Source: Alteromonadaceae bacterium (lineage in GTDB: Bacteria > Pseudomonadota > Gammaproteobacteria > Enterobacterales > Alteromonadaceae). From it: a DNA stretch of 64,000 nt. Shown here piece after piece: positions 45,326-54,939 of the stretch. Each line of letters starts with the position of its first letter. Positions within the stretch are counted from its first letter, which is position 1. Position numbers and translations under genes: made by a program. The stretch is from contig WKFJ01000004.1 in NCBI GenBank assembly GCA_014872785.1, forward strand, positions 162,838 through 226,837. The letters are read 5' to 3'. The notes under the pieces were generated by a model. It was not told the DNA's origin. It made no database searches and saw nothing but the letters and a program-made list of their open reading frames with translations.

Positions 45326-46729
45326 TTGCCCGTGAATTCCGAACCTGCACCGTCACAGCCATTATTTAATGACGTATTCGACCAAGACTTAATAAGCAAA
45401 TATGACCGAACTGGTCCACGCTATACGTCTTACCCAACAGCGCTGGAGTTGAAAGAAGGCTTCGATAATGAGGATTTTATCAGCGCGGTAAAAGCCTCGC
45501 CGAATCAATTGTTGTCGATATACATTCACTTGCCATTTTGTCATAGCCTTTGCTATTACTGTGGCTGCAATAAAATTGTGACGCGCAACCAAGATAAGTT
45601 GCACAAGTATTTGGATTTTCTTAAACAAGAGATCATGCAGCGAGCCAGCCTGTTTAAAAGTTTTGAGGTTAGCCAAATACATTTTGGTGGTGGCACCCCT
45701 AGCTTTCTCTCAATTGAACAGCTCAATGATTTGCTCAGTTACATTGAACGATATTTTACTCTTGCCAGTAACCCAGAGGTCAGCATCGAGATTGACCCGA
45801 GAAATATTGAACTGAGCTACGCAGATGAACTAGCAAAAATCGGATTCAATCGCATCAGTATCGGGGTTCAAGACACTAATTACGAGGTGCAAGAAACGAT
45901 AAACCGCGTGCAATCAACACAATTTATTCGGGATCTCGTCGACAGAGCCAAACGATCCGGTATCAACTCAATTAATCTTGATCTCGTTTACGGTTTACCC
46001 AAACAAACACCTGACACGTTTCAAAACACATTGAATGACGCGGTCAATATTAACCCGGATCGAATTTCGTTGTTTAGCTATGCGCATATGCCCAGTAAGT
46101 TCCCTGCGCAACGAAAGCTCCCTGAGCAATTTATCCCAACCGGCAGCAGTAAACTTGAACTGATGAAACAAGCGCTAAGTTATTTTTGTGCCAATGGCTA
46201 CGAGATGATTGGCATGGATCACTTCGCCAAACCCGATGACGTGCTCGCCAAAGCCAAGAAAAACAAGACACTTGGCCGCAATTTTCAGGGTTATACGGTT
46301 GAAGAAACCACGGATTTATTGGGTCTTGGATTAACCTCTATCAGTACCATCGGCAATACCATCAGCCAAAACACAAAATCGTTAAATACCTATTACCAGC
46401 AATTCAATCAGAAGCTGCATTGCATCGAAAAAGGACTGGTGCTGTCTTCAGATGACGCAATTCGTCGTCATGTCATTAAAGAATTGATGTGCAACCTCTA
46501 TCTCAACAAAACCGAAGTGGAAGATACCTTTGAAATAGACTTTGACGACTACTTCGCTAGCGAGCTAGGAGCCCTTAAAGAGTTTGTCGAAGACGGCTTA
46601 ATTGAACTAAATAATCAAGATATTAAAGTGTATGAGTGTGCTCGGTTATTCATTCGTAATATTTGCATGTGTTTCGATGCTTATATAAAGCTAAAAGAAA
46701 GACAGCAGAGATTTTCACGCATCATTTAG
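45326..46729 (+). CDS. hemN: Oxygen-independent coproporphyrinogen III oxidase
   Basis: A radical-SAM enzyme of heme synthesis that decarboxylates coproporphyrinogen III without oxygen. It is 467 residues, the HemN (not HemW) length. The [4Fe-4S]/SAM motif is C72, C76, C79 in PFCHSLCYYCGC, with HFGGGTPSFLS near 116 and the HemN-type YTSYPTALE near 33. The start is a TTG at 45326, or a GTG at 45332; neither has a good ribosome site. A perfect FNR box upstream indicates anaerobic activation. Confidence 0.95.
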   Translation: MPVNSEPAPSQPLFNDVFDQDLISKYDRTGPRYTSYPTALELKEGFDNEDFISAVKASPNQLLSIYIHLPFCHSLCYYCGCNKIVTRNQDKLHKYLDFLKQEIMQRASLFKSFEVSQIHFGGGTPSFLSIEQLNDLLSYIERYFTLASNPEVSIEIDPRNIELSYADELAKIGFNRISIGVQDTNYEVQETINRVQSTQFIRDLVDRAKRSGINSINLDLVYGLPKQTPDTFQNTLNDAVNINPDRISLFSYAHMPSKFPAQRKLPEQFIPTGSSKLELMKQALSYFCANGYEMIGMDHFAKPDDVLAKAKKNKTLGRNFQGYTVEETTDLLGLGLTSISTIGNTISQNTKSLNTYYQQFNQKLHCIEKGLVLSSDDAIRRHVIKELMCNLYLNKTEVEDTFEIDFDDYFASELGALKEFVEDGLIELNNQDIKVYECARLFIRNICMCFDAYIKLKERQQRFSRII

Positions 46730-46827
46730 CTCAGTTTATCATTACCTCTTAATACTGCCAGCAGCGCTTAAATGACGCGAGCTGGCTGCGCTTCATTCCC
46801 TGTTGAGTTACAATCGCATTTTACGCA

Positions 46828-48339
46828 TTGGAAGCCGACCTCAACTTGCAGTTCCCTGACATACACACCGAAATTGACGTTCTTACACAAACCATTGTCG
46901 TTAGCGGTGATGAGAAAAAGGTACGTCCCAAAACCTTTCAACTTTTACAAGTGTTGATAGAAGCGGATGGTGAACTTGTCAGTAAAGAGACGCTATTGAA
47001 AACGGTTTGGGATGATGTTGTCGTCGATGAGCAAGTCATTTTTCAATCCATAAAAGAACTGCGCAAGTTGTTTCCCGGGCAAACAGTGATTAAGACGGTA
47101 CCCAGAAAGGGTTATGCATGGTTACCAAAGGCACAAATACCCATTGACCAAACGCCAACAAAACACACGTGGTCTTCAAACAAACTTCGCATATTTGGCC
47201 TAAGTATTATCGCACTCGTACTGCTACTGGCATTTATATCCAGCAATCAGTTTAATGCACCCGCGAAAGTATCAGGTTCGATTGTCGTATTACCCGTACA
47301 ATCAGATATTCCAGTCAATGATTTAAGTTGGGTTCGTTTTGGTGTGATGGATCAGGTGATCGGCAGACTCAAATCCACGCAGCAAGCGGGGGTACTGCAA
47401 ACAGATTACGTATTAGACGTTTTAAATCGAGCCGGTGTTTCGATGGAGGATGCGTCTGTTGAAAGCATACCGTCAATATTTAACGTCTCCGGTGCCGAAC
47501 TGATTCTTGCAATGAGACTCGCAGGTAATCCCAACGACTATCAAATTATCTACAGCCTTTACCAAAGAGACAATGTAGAAAAAGGCGTCGTGCTGGATGT
47601 ATCAGTGCAAGCTGCCGCAGACCAAGTCGCTGAATTAGTTGGAAAAAGATTATCTCCCGACTATACGATACCCACAGAGACTTACACGTCCTCTTTTTCA
47701 GACCGGTTGATAGCTGAAGCGCTAGAAGCAAAATATTCAGACAGTAAAAATACCGCCGTAAAAATACTCGAAGCGGCGGCTTTGGCGTCACCAGATGACT
47801 TGGTTGCGCCTCGTTTGTTAGTCCAAATGTTGGTAGAAAGTGGTGCTCCACTTGAACAAGTGCAAAAAATTGCGTTACCTGCATTGCAACTCGCCCAACA
47901 ACGTGAACGAGCAGTTGAACAAATCAGGCTCGGCTTTTGGCTAGCCATGAGCGAATCAATGCACAGTGACCCGGCTCAAGGCATCCAACGCCTCGAAGAG
48001 GTAAGGACTTTAGCCAGCTCGATAAACGATTGGCTGTATTTAGCCTATATCGAAGAAATTTTTGGTCAGTACAACCAACAATTACAGTCTTTTTCCGCGG
48101 CTCAAAATCACTATGATCAGGCTATGGAATACCATCGCATCTTGCGTTGTCCTTTAGGACAATCCAACACACTGATGCATCTTTCCCGACTCGCCTACGC
48201 CGAGCAGAATCCCAAACTTGCGTTAAAGAAAGCCCAACAAGCCCTGTCTCTCATTGAATCACGAGGACTCAATAACAAGTTACCGCAAGCAAAACAATGG
48301 TTGGGTAAGCTGCGCGACAAAGCACACTCAGATAATTAA
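46828..48339 (+). CDS. CadC-like membrane transcriptional regulator
   Basis: A 503-residue one-component regulator. The N-terminal winged helix spans about residues 10-110 (VRPKTFQLLQVLIEADGELV; FQSIKELRKLFPG; IKTVPRKGYAWLP). A TM segment follows (IFGLSIIALVLLLAFI, about 126-146), then a C-terminal region of about 350 residues with TPR-like helices near the end (AEQNPKLALKKAQQALSLI). The TTG start is poorly supported, but the winged-helix domain begins soon after it. It lies about 200 bp upstream of the protease pseudogene on the same strand and may regulate it. Confidence 0.8.
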   Translation: MEADLNLQFPDIHTEIDVLTQTIVVSGDEKKVRPKTFQLLQVLIEADGELVSKETLLKTVWDDVVVDEQVIFQSIKELRKLFPGQTVIKTVPRKGYAWLPKAQIPIDQTPTKHTWSSNKLRIFGLSIIALVLLLAFISSNQFNAPAKVSGSIVVLPVQSDIPVNDLSWVRFGVMDQVIGRLKSTQQAGVLQTDYVLDVLNRAGVSMEDASVESIPSIFNVSGAELILAMRLAGNPNDYQIIYSLYQRDNVEKGVVLDVSVQAAADQVAELVGKRLSPDYTIPTETYTSSFSDRLIAEALEAKYSDSKNTAVKILEAAALASPDDLVAPRLLVQMLVESGAPLEQVQKIALPALQLAQQRERAVEQIRLGFWLAMSESMHSDPAQGIQRLEEVRTLASSINDWLYLAYIEEIFGQYNQQLQSFSAAQNHYDQAMEYHRILRCPLGQSNTLMHLSRLAYAEQNPKLALKKAQQALSLIESRGLNNKLPQAKQWLGKLRDKAHSDN

Positions 48340-48536
48340 AACCTAATTAAATACATACACTTACGATTCTTATCTTAAGCAATTTCAGAAAATTTCAGAC
48401 ACCTTTAGTGCCATTTCAACCTCTTTTTCGACAGTGTAAGCCCTGAATAAAACATTGGGCGCGACAGATTTCGGCAGTGCCCACCTTACATATCCCATCG
48501 CAATGGGAATAGTTACACAAGAGGTAAATAAATAAG

Positions 48537-49736
48537 ATGAAACTATCCATGCTATCCATCTGTGCCGTTTTAATATCGCTGCTGATGTCTGGGTGCTCTG
48601 CAATCGACGCACTTCAATTCCTATACAACAACAAGATGGCAAGTCACACCTGGCAAACCAAAACGAAACAAACCAGCATTCCGTTTGAAGTTTTGAATCA
48701 ACAAGTCATTGCGGAGGTCACCGTCAATGGCACTAAGAACCCGCGAATGGTGCTAGATACTGGTGCACAAGCCACCGTTTTTTTCGAAACAGATAAAACG
48801 AAATCATTTATCAACAGCTTGGATGGAAAGCTGTCAATTGGAGGAGTAGGCGACAAGAGTGGCGATGCCTATTTTTTAAAGAATACCGACCTGTCAATCG
48901 GCTCAGTTGCCATTTCGGGTTTAACTACCATTTTCATTAAAGAAGAAGACAACCCCATGTTCGCTTCCCAAGAAGTCACTTACGTAGATGGCGTGATTGG
49001 TAGCGATTTGTTCACGCGTTTCGTCACTGATATCAATTTCACTAAACGAACCATCACACTCGCAGAGACAATGGAGAAATTGCCTAGTGAGTATCAACGT
49101 ACTTCCCTTGAGATTAAGGGCTCATTGCCTTATTTAGATATTGAGATCGAAAATGAACATGGTTCAGCTAAGTTGCCAGTGTTGTTTGACTCAGGCGGTA
49201 TCGGTTCACTACATATTAGTTCCAATACCTCTGTAACTAAAGGTGAAATGCTCTATCAGTCATTTTCTTCTGGCGTCGGTGGCAAATCAAACATCACAGT
49301 AAATCATCTTGGAACGGTCATTGTTGGTGATTTTCAGATTCCGGCCATCATCGGTGGGGTATCTGAAAACGGTACGAGTAAAACCAACATAATGGGCACA
49401 GGTTTAATCAACCGATTTAACATGATCCTTGATTACGCTTCTGAAAAGGTGTTTCTCTCTGCTAACGAAAACTTTGCTACTCCCGACTAAGCCAATAACT
49501 TTGGGGCGTTGTTGATGCCACATCGCAGCGGCGGATTTGTGCAGGACATCAGAGTCGACAGCCCCGCCAGTAAATCCGGTCTGCGCGAAGCTGACGTCAT
49601 CGTTTCGGTGAACGGACATACGATGACATATCGCAGTTTCGACCACTACAGTGCCAAGTTAGCGACCTTTAAAGAGGTCAACGAAATCTGCTATTTACGC
49701 GATTCCACCACTACCTGTACATCTATTGCAATCTAA
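48537..49736 (+). pseudogene. Aspartyl protease-PDZ lipoprotein interrupted by one in-frame TAA
   Basis: One frame of 399 codons encodes a lipoprotein signal (LMSGC), a duplicated retropepsin-like domain with active-site Asp in MVLDTGAQAT (near residue 75) and VLFDSGGIGS (near 218), and a C-terminal PDZ domain. TAA at 49488-49490 follows NENFATPD. The same frame then reads ANNFGALLMPHRSGGFVQDI and SGLREADVIVSVNG, a normal PDZ. Proteins with this protease-PDZ order are a known family, so the stop is internal. The product ending at the stop would keep both catalytic lobes. Confidence 0.82.
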
Positions 49737-49751
49737 CCAAAGGGAATACTC

Positions 49752-50276
49752 ATGCCAAACTCAATCAAAGTCATATTTTGCAGCCTGCTACTTACTCTTT
49801 CGATACATGCAAACTCAGAAACAAATGCTGCCCAGTACCAAATAAAACAAGTTGTTGAGCAGTTTAAACAATCCATAGAAAACAAAGACAAAGAGGCTTT
49901 TTTAGCTTTATTTCACCCCAGTGCTGTTTCCTGGGTTGGCGTAATCTCGACTGAGACCATTAATTTACTGGTGAGTAAAGATCCGAGGTATGCGCAACAA
50001 CCAAGAATAATGCCGGGAAGCCCAAAGGAATTTATCGAAGGCATCATCGCCAGTGATGTGATTACTCGTGAAGAGACAAATCACCTACAAATTGTCACCG
50101 ATGCAAACGTCGCGAGCGTCATGTTTGAATATCGCTTATTTAAAGACGATAGGTTAAACAATTGGGGCAAGGAAAACTGGCAACTCATCAATACACCCAA
50201 AGGATGGAAGATTAATGCGGTTAACTTCTCCTACACTATGAACCCTACGCTAATAAGCGGAAATTCGGCGGGTTAA
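49752..50276 (+). CDS. Exported NTF2/SnoaL-like protein
   Basis: A 174-residue exported protein (signal peptide VIFCSLLLTLSIHA). The mature part has the cone-shaped NTF2-like pattern: a first helix (IKQVVEQFKQSIENKDKEAF), ALFHPSAVSWVG, and strands through MFEYRLF and WQLINTPKGWKINAVNFSY. This fold holds many enzymes and binding proteins, so the function cannot be told. It starts 15 bp after the protease pseudogene on the same strand and was probably in one operon with it. Confidence 0.72.
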   Translation: MPNSIKVIFCSLLLTLSIHANSETNAAQYQIKQVVEQFKQSIENKDKEAFLALFHPSAVSWVGVISTETINLLVSKDPRYAQQPRIMPGSPKEFIEGIIASDVITREETNHLQIVTDANVASVMFEYRLFKDDRLNNWGKENWQLINTPKGWKINAVNFSYTMNPTLISGNSAG

Positions 50277-50284
50277 AAAAAGAA

Positions 50285-50322
50285 AATAAGGCGCAACCGC
50301 AAATGCTTAATTGCGCCTTATT
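50285..50322. terminator. Bidirectional terminator
   Basis: AATAAGGCGCAA (50285-50296) and TTGCGCCTTATT (50311-50322) form a perfect 12-bp stem with a 14-nt loop. It sits between the converging NTF2-like and HAAS genes and has A/T-rich flanks on both sides. Confidence 0.85.
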
Positions 50323-50335
50323 CTGTCGGTTGAAC

Positions 50336-50896
50336 TCAGCGCAATCGCGTTTGTTTAAAGACTTTAAGAATAGAAAAAGTCAACCAAAGCAAACCGGCAC
50401 CTGCGACAAGGAAGATGGGGGTAAACCAGAACCCTAGAAGTTCACCGCCCTGTTGCTGACTCTGTTCCACCATGCCGACAACGAAACTATTGCCACCAGC
50501 GGTGGACCACAATCCAACCTGTTCTGGCGCCCAAAGTTTTACAATCGACAACACCAGCATTACCGCTCCCACCAAATAGCCCAAGAAGGCGGTAATCCAA
50601 TAAAGTCCCTTACTGGCTCCCTCCTGAATGCTTCGAATAGCTGAAAATCCTTCAGGCGGGGGACTGCCAATCGTAATATGGCTTACATATGCTTGTGCCA
50701 ACTCTCTTGGCGACCCGAATCCAGCCAACACCTCTTCAATTTGCACGGCTTTTCCCATACTTTCGTGCTGATCAATGACGTCATAGATATGGCTCTCGAT
50801 CTCTCGTTCTACCTCTTGCGCATCATTGGCATCTAGGCGAGCCAGGTACTTATTCAAGGACTTCAAATATTGATGAATTGCTTCTCTATCAGACAT
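50336..50896 (-). CDS. HAAS-domain membrane protein
   Basis: A 186-residue protein. The N-terminal 75 residues are a HAAS (HTH-associated alpha-helical signalling) domain: YLKSLNKYLARLDANDAQEV, then GFGSPRELAQAYVSH. Two or three TM segments follow (about 98-118 and 155-175). HAAS proteins are regularly encoded beside PadR regulators and are thought to work with them in membrane or stress signalling. It starts 9 bp after the padR-like gene stop on the same strand. A second such pair lies at 63337-63916, without the TM segments. Confidence 0.82.
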   Translation of the reverse strand: MSDREAIHQYLKSLNKYLARLDANDAQEVEREIESHIYDVIDQHESMGKAVQIEEVLAGFGSPRELAQAYVSHITIGSPPPEGFSAIRSIQEGASKGLYWITAFLGYLVGAVMLVLSIVKLWAPEQVGLWSTAGGNSFVVGMVEQSQQQGGELLGFWFTPIFLVAGAGLLWLTFSILKVFKQTRLR

Positions 50897-50905
50897 AAAA
50901 ACCCC

Positions 50906-51274
50906 CTATGGTTTAATTGGTGCCGGACCTGGATGATCCAATAAATGATTGATGTCAAAAACAGCCTTATTCCAACGGTCTTGCATAAGCTGCAACTTTG
51001 TCAGCCCAATATCCGTCAATGAATAGTACTTGCGCGGTCGTGTTTCCCCTTCTTGTTGCCAGTTTGCTAAAACTAATTCATCCCTTTTTAAGCGGTCTAG
51101 CAAGGGGTACAAGGTTCCCTCCGTAATTTGAATTGTCTCAAACTGGCGCAGCTGATTAAGCAGTTCTAAGCCATACATGGTTCGCCCCTTTAGGGCTGCC
51201 AAAATAACGAGCTCGAGCGTGCCCTTACGCAGCTGAACGTCCCATTTAGTGTCAAATGCCTCTTTTTCGGTCAT
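50906..51274 (-). CDS. PadR-family transcriptional regulator
   Basis: A 122-residue winged-helix repressor: LRKGTLELVILAALKGRTMY, GLELLNQL, TEGTLYPLLDRLKRDELV and the wing EGETRPRKYYSLTDIG, then a C-terminal dimerisation helix. PadR proteins often repress their own operon through long palindromes; one of 35 bp lies 56 bp upstream. It forms an operon with the HAAS-domain membrane gene. Confidence 0.92.
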   Translation of the reverse strand: MTEKEAFDTKWDVQLRKGTLELVILAALKGRTMYGLELLNQLRQFETIQITEGTLYPLLDRLKRDELVLANWQQEGETRPRKYYSLTDIGLTKLQLMQDRWNKAVFDINHLLDHPGPAPIKP

Positions 51275-51330
51275 AACCTGTCCTGATTTGGCGTGAATGG
51301 TATTTACGTTTCAAACGCATTACATATGTT

Positions 51331-51365
51331 AAACACTATACTTTGTATTACAAGATATAGTGTTT
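51331..51365. promoter_or_regulatory. 35-bp palindrome, candidate PadR operator
   Basis: Two 17-bp arms around a single T match at 15 of 17 positions; the outer 10 bp, AAACACTATA / TATAGTGTTT, are perfect. It overlaps the expected promoter region of the padR-HAAS operon. The rest of the 51275-51599 gap has no gene. Confidence 0.7.
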
Positions 51366-51599
51366 TGCAAGATATTTCAGGAAATTTTTTAGCCCTGGGA
51401 ATGGGGCGATTAAGATTGTTAGCAACAAACTTGTCCGGTTTTTAAAAGGCAAACACTAAGATAGAAGATGAGAATAAATAGAGAATATGGCGGATATAGG
51501 GGGTTAAATTGCTTTGCGAAAAGCGTCAGAAAATAGCGTTACCAACTTTGCCGAAACTGGCATTATCATTCAGCAAAGTTGGCTTTTTAGAGAAAAATA

Positions 51600-53333
51600 T
51601 TAGTGAGCGATTACTCCTCTATCGCGCCTTGAATCAGAAGCCGCAACATAACCATTCTCTAGCTTCATTACGGCTTGACCACTACCAAACACTAATCCTC
51701 TATTATTGCCTAAAAAGACCTGTTGTGCGGTTGCCATCAATGGATTTTGCGGCGCATGTCCCATGTCTCTAAGTTGCTCCACGACGGATTCTGGCACTGA
51801 CGTTTCAAAACTTACGTTATTATCTTCCCAGTGCCTGAAACGTGGGGCATCTAGTGCCTCTTGAACGTCCATGCCAAATAACACCATATTCAGAAATACC
51901 TGCACATGGGCTTGTGGTTGCTGTGCGCCGCCAACAATGCCGTAGCTCAACCAGGGTTCTTGCTTTCCTTGCTCATCTGACTTAGTGACAAACCCCGGAA
52001 TAATAGTGTGAAAGGGCTTACGACCTGGCGCCACGCTATTGGCTCTATTGTCTAACATTGACAGTCCCACGCCGCGATTTTGCAGCGCAAAGCCGGTGCC
52101 TGGTACTACCACTCCTGAACCAAAAGAACCTGCTAAGCTATTGATAAATGACACCATGTTGCCCTGCTTGTCCGCAACGCTAAGGTAAGTGGTTTCACTG
52201 GTAGTCAGTGATTTTTCCGGATCGGCTCTTGGCATCGCTTTATTGGTATCGATAAGCGCGCGCCGCTTGGCAATGATCTCTGGAGAAAGCAGTACATCGG
52301 GGGTTGTTTGCATAAAATCAGGGTCGCCTACAAAGTATTCGAGGTCAGCGTAGGCCAGTTTTTTGGCTTCAATTAAGAGATGCAAATACTCAGCGGAATT
52401 GTGTTCCATCGCTGCCAAATCGTAAGGTTCCAGTATTTTCAGCATTTCCAGAGCCGCAATTCCCTGTCCATTGGGCGGCAACTCCCATAACTGATAGTCC
52501 TTGTATGACACAGAAATTGGCTCTACCCATTGTGCTTGGTAGTTGGCAAAATCAGCTTCGGTGAGAAAACCACCGAGTTCTTGAACGCGTTGTGCTATCA
52601 TTTGTCCCAACGCCCCGCCGTAAAAGGCCGCGACGCCCCCTTCGGCGATGGTTTGCAAAGTATTAGCGTAATCTTCGTTGCTAAACCACTCTCCCGCTTT
52701 TGGAGCACGCTGCCCATCAATCAGAAAGGTATCGCGTGCACCTGAATCATTAAACAATTTATTGGTGAACAACCCCCACTCCGTCGCGGTAATTTCAGAG
52801 ATTGGAAAGCCATTTCGAGCCAGTTCAATCGCCGGTTGCAGTGCCTCAGCAAGGCTGATCGTCCCGTGTGTTTCCAACAACTTCGCCCAACCTGATAGCG
52901 CCCCCGGAAGCGTAATGGATTTTGCCCCTTCATCCGGCACTCGGCTGCGATCGCCAATGGCTTCTTTGGTCATAAGTGCCCCTGCATGGCCACTACCATT
53001 AATGCCGACTAGTTTTTGCTGTTCTTCTGACCAGACAATGGCAAACATATCGCCACCGATACCTGTCATGTAGGGTTCAACTACACTCAATACCGCTGCG
53101 GTTGCCACCGCGGCATCAACTGCATTGCCTCCATTTTGCAGAATTTTCAAACCCGCCTGACTTGCCAGTGGCTGACTACTGGCCACCGTTCCATTTGCCG
53201 CAAAAACAGGATGTGCGCGATAATTCTCCACTGGCGCATCAAGCCCCAAGCGAAGTGACATGCCTACCACAAAAACCGCAACGCCCAACACAGCGATTAA
53301 CGCCACTGACCATTTTAAAAAGCCTTTGAGCAT
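51600..53333 (-). CDS. Gamma-glutamyltransferase
   Basis: A 577-residue gamma-glutamyltranspeptidase that cleaves glutathione and other gamma-glutamyl amides outside the cytoplasm. An N-terminal hydrophobic segment (ALIAVLGVAVFVVGM, residues 11-25) is an anchor or signal. The precursor is expected to cut itself before Thr381 in TTYLSVADKQGNMV, which becomes the nucleophile of the small subunit. Other signatures are NGGNAVDAAVATAAVLSVVE near 67, GIGGDMF near 91, ELPPNGQG near 284 and the late GSGVVVPGTGF. Length and motifs are complete. Stand-alone transcription unit, divergent from the AraC-type gene. Confidence 0.93.
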   Translation of the reverse strand: MLKGFLKWSVALIAVLGVAVFVVGMSLRLGLDAPVENYRAHPVFAANGTVASSQPLASQAGLKILQNGGNAVDAAVATAAVLSVVEPYMTGIGGDMFAIVWSEEQQKLVGINGSGHAGALMTKEAIGDRSRVPDEGAKSITLPGALSGWAKLLETHGTISLAEALQPAIELARNGFPISEITATEWGLFTNKLFNDSGARDTFLIDGQRAPKAGEWFSNEDYANTLQTIAEGGVAAFYGGALGQMIAQRVQELGGFLTEADFANYQAQWVEPISVSYKDYQLWELPPNGQGIAALEMLKILEPYDLAAMEHNSAEYLHLLIEAKKLAYADLEYFVGDPDFMQTTPDVLLSPEIIAKRRALIDTNKAMPRADPEKSLTTSETTYLSVADKQGNMVSFINSLAGSFGSGVVVPGTGFALQNRGVGLSMLDNRANSVAPGRKPFHTIIPGFVTKSDEQGKQEPWLSYGIVGGAQQPQAHVQVFLNMVLFGMDVQEALDAPRFRHWEDNNVSFETSVPESVVEQLRDMGHAPQNPLMATAQQVFLGNNRGLVFGSGQAVMKLENGYVAASDSRRDRGVIAH

Positions 53334-53410
53334 TCCCTTCCTCCCTCAAACATTAACTTACAAACCATCTTGTATGGTGCCCTTTTGTAACGAGCGAAAA
53401 TATCATAATC

Positions 53411-54328
53411 TTGTGGTTGTTGTTGGTCAGACTCGTAATAAGTATTTACTCATTGGAAGCACATAAGTTTAGTCATCTTGTACAGAGTAAAGACACCCAC
53501 CTAAGTGAGGTGCATAGAGATATTGGCCTAAAACATTGGTCAATGAGTGAAGGCCACAATATCTTCTATCAAAATGATGAGTTTCACACGCTGAGCCTCT
53601 ACTTACATGGCGGCAATAATAACAGTCGTCACGGTAAGCCCGGCAAAAAAGGCATGTCAGGCAGTTTTTGCTTTATGCCACAAGAGCAAGACAGTGTTTG
53701 GCATATCGAGCAAAAAGTTGAATTCGCTCACCTTTATTTCAGTCACGATTTACTTAGGCGTTTTGCAGCGAGCACTTATCAAATGGACTCGCGCTTTATT
53801 GAACTGCAAGAGCAAACTTTTAGGCAAGACACCAAGTTGAAACAGCTGTTTTTGCCCTTCTTTCAAGCTAAAAAACGCCTTTCATCTGAAAATGCGATAT
53901 TGCAGGAACAAATGGCGCATGAAGTACTGCATTACGTGCTAAGCAGGTTTAACGTGTTCGATGTAAAGTGCGATATAAACTTCGGTGCAATGCAAGGTGG
54001 GCTTTCCGCAAACCACAGAAAAAAAGTCATTGAACAAATTAATGATAGGCTAAATGAAAAACTGACCATTGAAGCGCTAGCAAATTCAGTATGTTTAAGC
54101 CCTTTTCATTTTGCCAAAATGTTTAAGTTAAGTTTTGGTGAGACGCCTGCACATTTTATTAATTGGATGCGCGTGGAAAAGGCTAAGCAGCTTCTTAAGA
54201 GCAAAGCGCCTCTATCTGACATCAGCCTGCAAACCGGTTTTAGCCAGCAAAGCCAAATGACGTCGAACTTTAAAGCACTAACCGTCATGACTCCAGCACG
54301 ATACCGAAAGCAGTTAAGCTCGGCATAA
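53411..54328 (+). CDS. AraC-family transcriptional regulator
   Basis: A regulator of up to 305 residues. The C-terminal AraC domain is complete (about 205-305): INDRLNEKLTIEALANSVCL, SPFHFAKMFKLSFGETPAHF and LSDISLQTGFSQQSQMTSNF. The N-terminal part has a histidine-rich cupin-like pattern (FHTLSLYLHGG; WHIEQKVEFAHLYF). The start is uncertain: TTG codons at 53411 and 53453 are open, and the frame has no suitable ATG. It ends 2 bp before the next gene, with which it is surely co-transcribed. Confidence 0.83.
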   Translation: MWLLLVRLVISIYSLEAHKFSHLVQSKDTHLSEVHRDIGLKHWSMSEGHNIFYQNDEFHTLSLYLHGGNNNSRHGKPGKKGMSGSFCFMPQEQDSVWHIEQKVEFAHLYFSHDLLRRFAASTYQMDSRFIELQEQTFRQDTKLKQLFLPFFQAKKRLSSENAILQEQMAHEVLHYVLSRFNVFDVKCDINFGAMQGGLSANHRKKVIEQINDRLNEKLTIEALANSVCLSPFHFAKMFKLSFGETPAHFINWMRVEKAKQLLKSKAPLSDISLQTGFSQQSQMTSNFKALTVMTPARYRKQLSSA

Positions 54329-54330
54329 AC

Positions 54331-54771
54331 ATGAGACTCACCCTTGCACTGTATTGGCGAACGCAATTAGCCATCATTTTACTGATCTGTTGTGGTGCGT
54401 TTGCCCAAACCGCGATTAACTTTCTCGGTCTAGTTAGCAACAATTACGCTCCGTCGCTATTTTGGAGTGTTCTTGCGCTAATTTTTCTCGTTTCAGCACT
54501 GATACACAAAAACGGCTTAGCCTATTTATTCTTCGGCGCAAGGCTCGCACTCGCATCCGAGGTATGGCACAAACTAAACCGACTCAATTTCTCGTTCTTT
54601 TTGGTGTTGGCACTTACCGCCGTATTAGTTGTGTTGAGCTCTAGTAGAGAATTGTGGTCGATGTATAAGTTATATGGGCAGCCACTTATGCTGTTAGGAC
54701 TCCCTTACTTGTACATCAGCAAGCTCATTAAGATAAAGGCCTCACGCCCCGAAACCACTGTTAAACACTAA
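54331..54771 (+). CDS. Hypothetical four-helix membrane protein
   Basis: A 146-residue hydrophobic protein with about four TM segments (AIILLICCGAFAQTAINFLG; PSLFWSVLALIFLVSALI; FFLVLALTAVLVVLS; PLMLLGLPYLYISKLI). No family was recognised. It starts 2 bp after the AraC regulator and precedes the TonB-receptor pseudogene by 170 bp, so the three may act together. Confidence 0.55.
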   Translation: MRLTLALYWRTQLAIILLICCGAFAQTAINFLGLVSNNYAPSLFWSVLALIFLVSALIHKNGLAYLFFGARLALASEVWHKLNRLNFSFFLVLALTAVLVVLSSSRELWSMYKLYGQPLMLLGLPYLYISKLIKIKASRPETTVKH

Positions 54772-54939
54772 TAAATTTGGCTATTGCCAGGCAAGACACC
54801 GTTTAATTGCATACACTTAAGTATTATTGACAGCAGCGAGATACTATTTAACATTTAATTATTAATAACTGGCAGCGAATGCCCCCTGCAAATTATTGAT
54901 TTCTATCTGTTAATTCTTGAGTTCACGCCCAAAAGCATC

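Noticed and set aside
53334..53452. Attempt to find a better ATG start for the AraC regulator
   Set aside because: No ATG with a ribosome site exists in the open frame; only TTG codons at 53411 and 53453 are available, so the start was left uncertain.
54772..54939. Fur box upstream of the TonB receptor
   Set aside because: The AT-rich stretch near 54850-54880 has no convincing match to the 19-bp Fur consensus.
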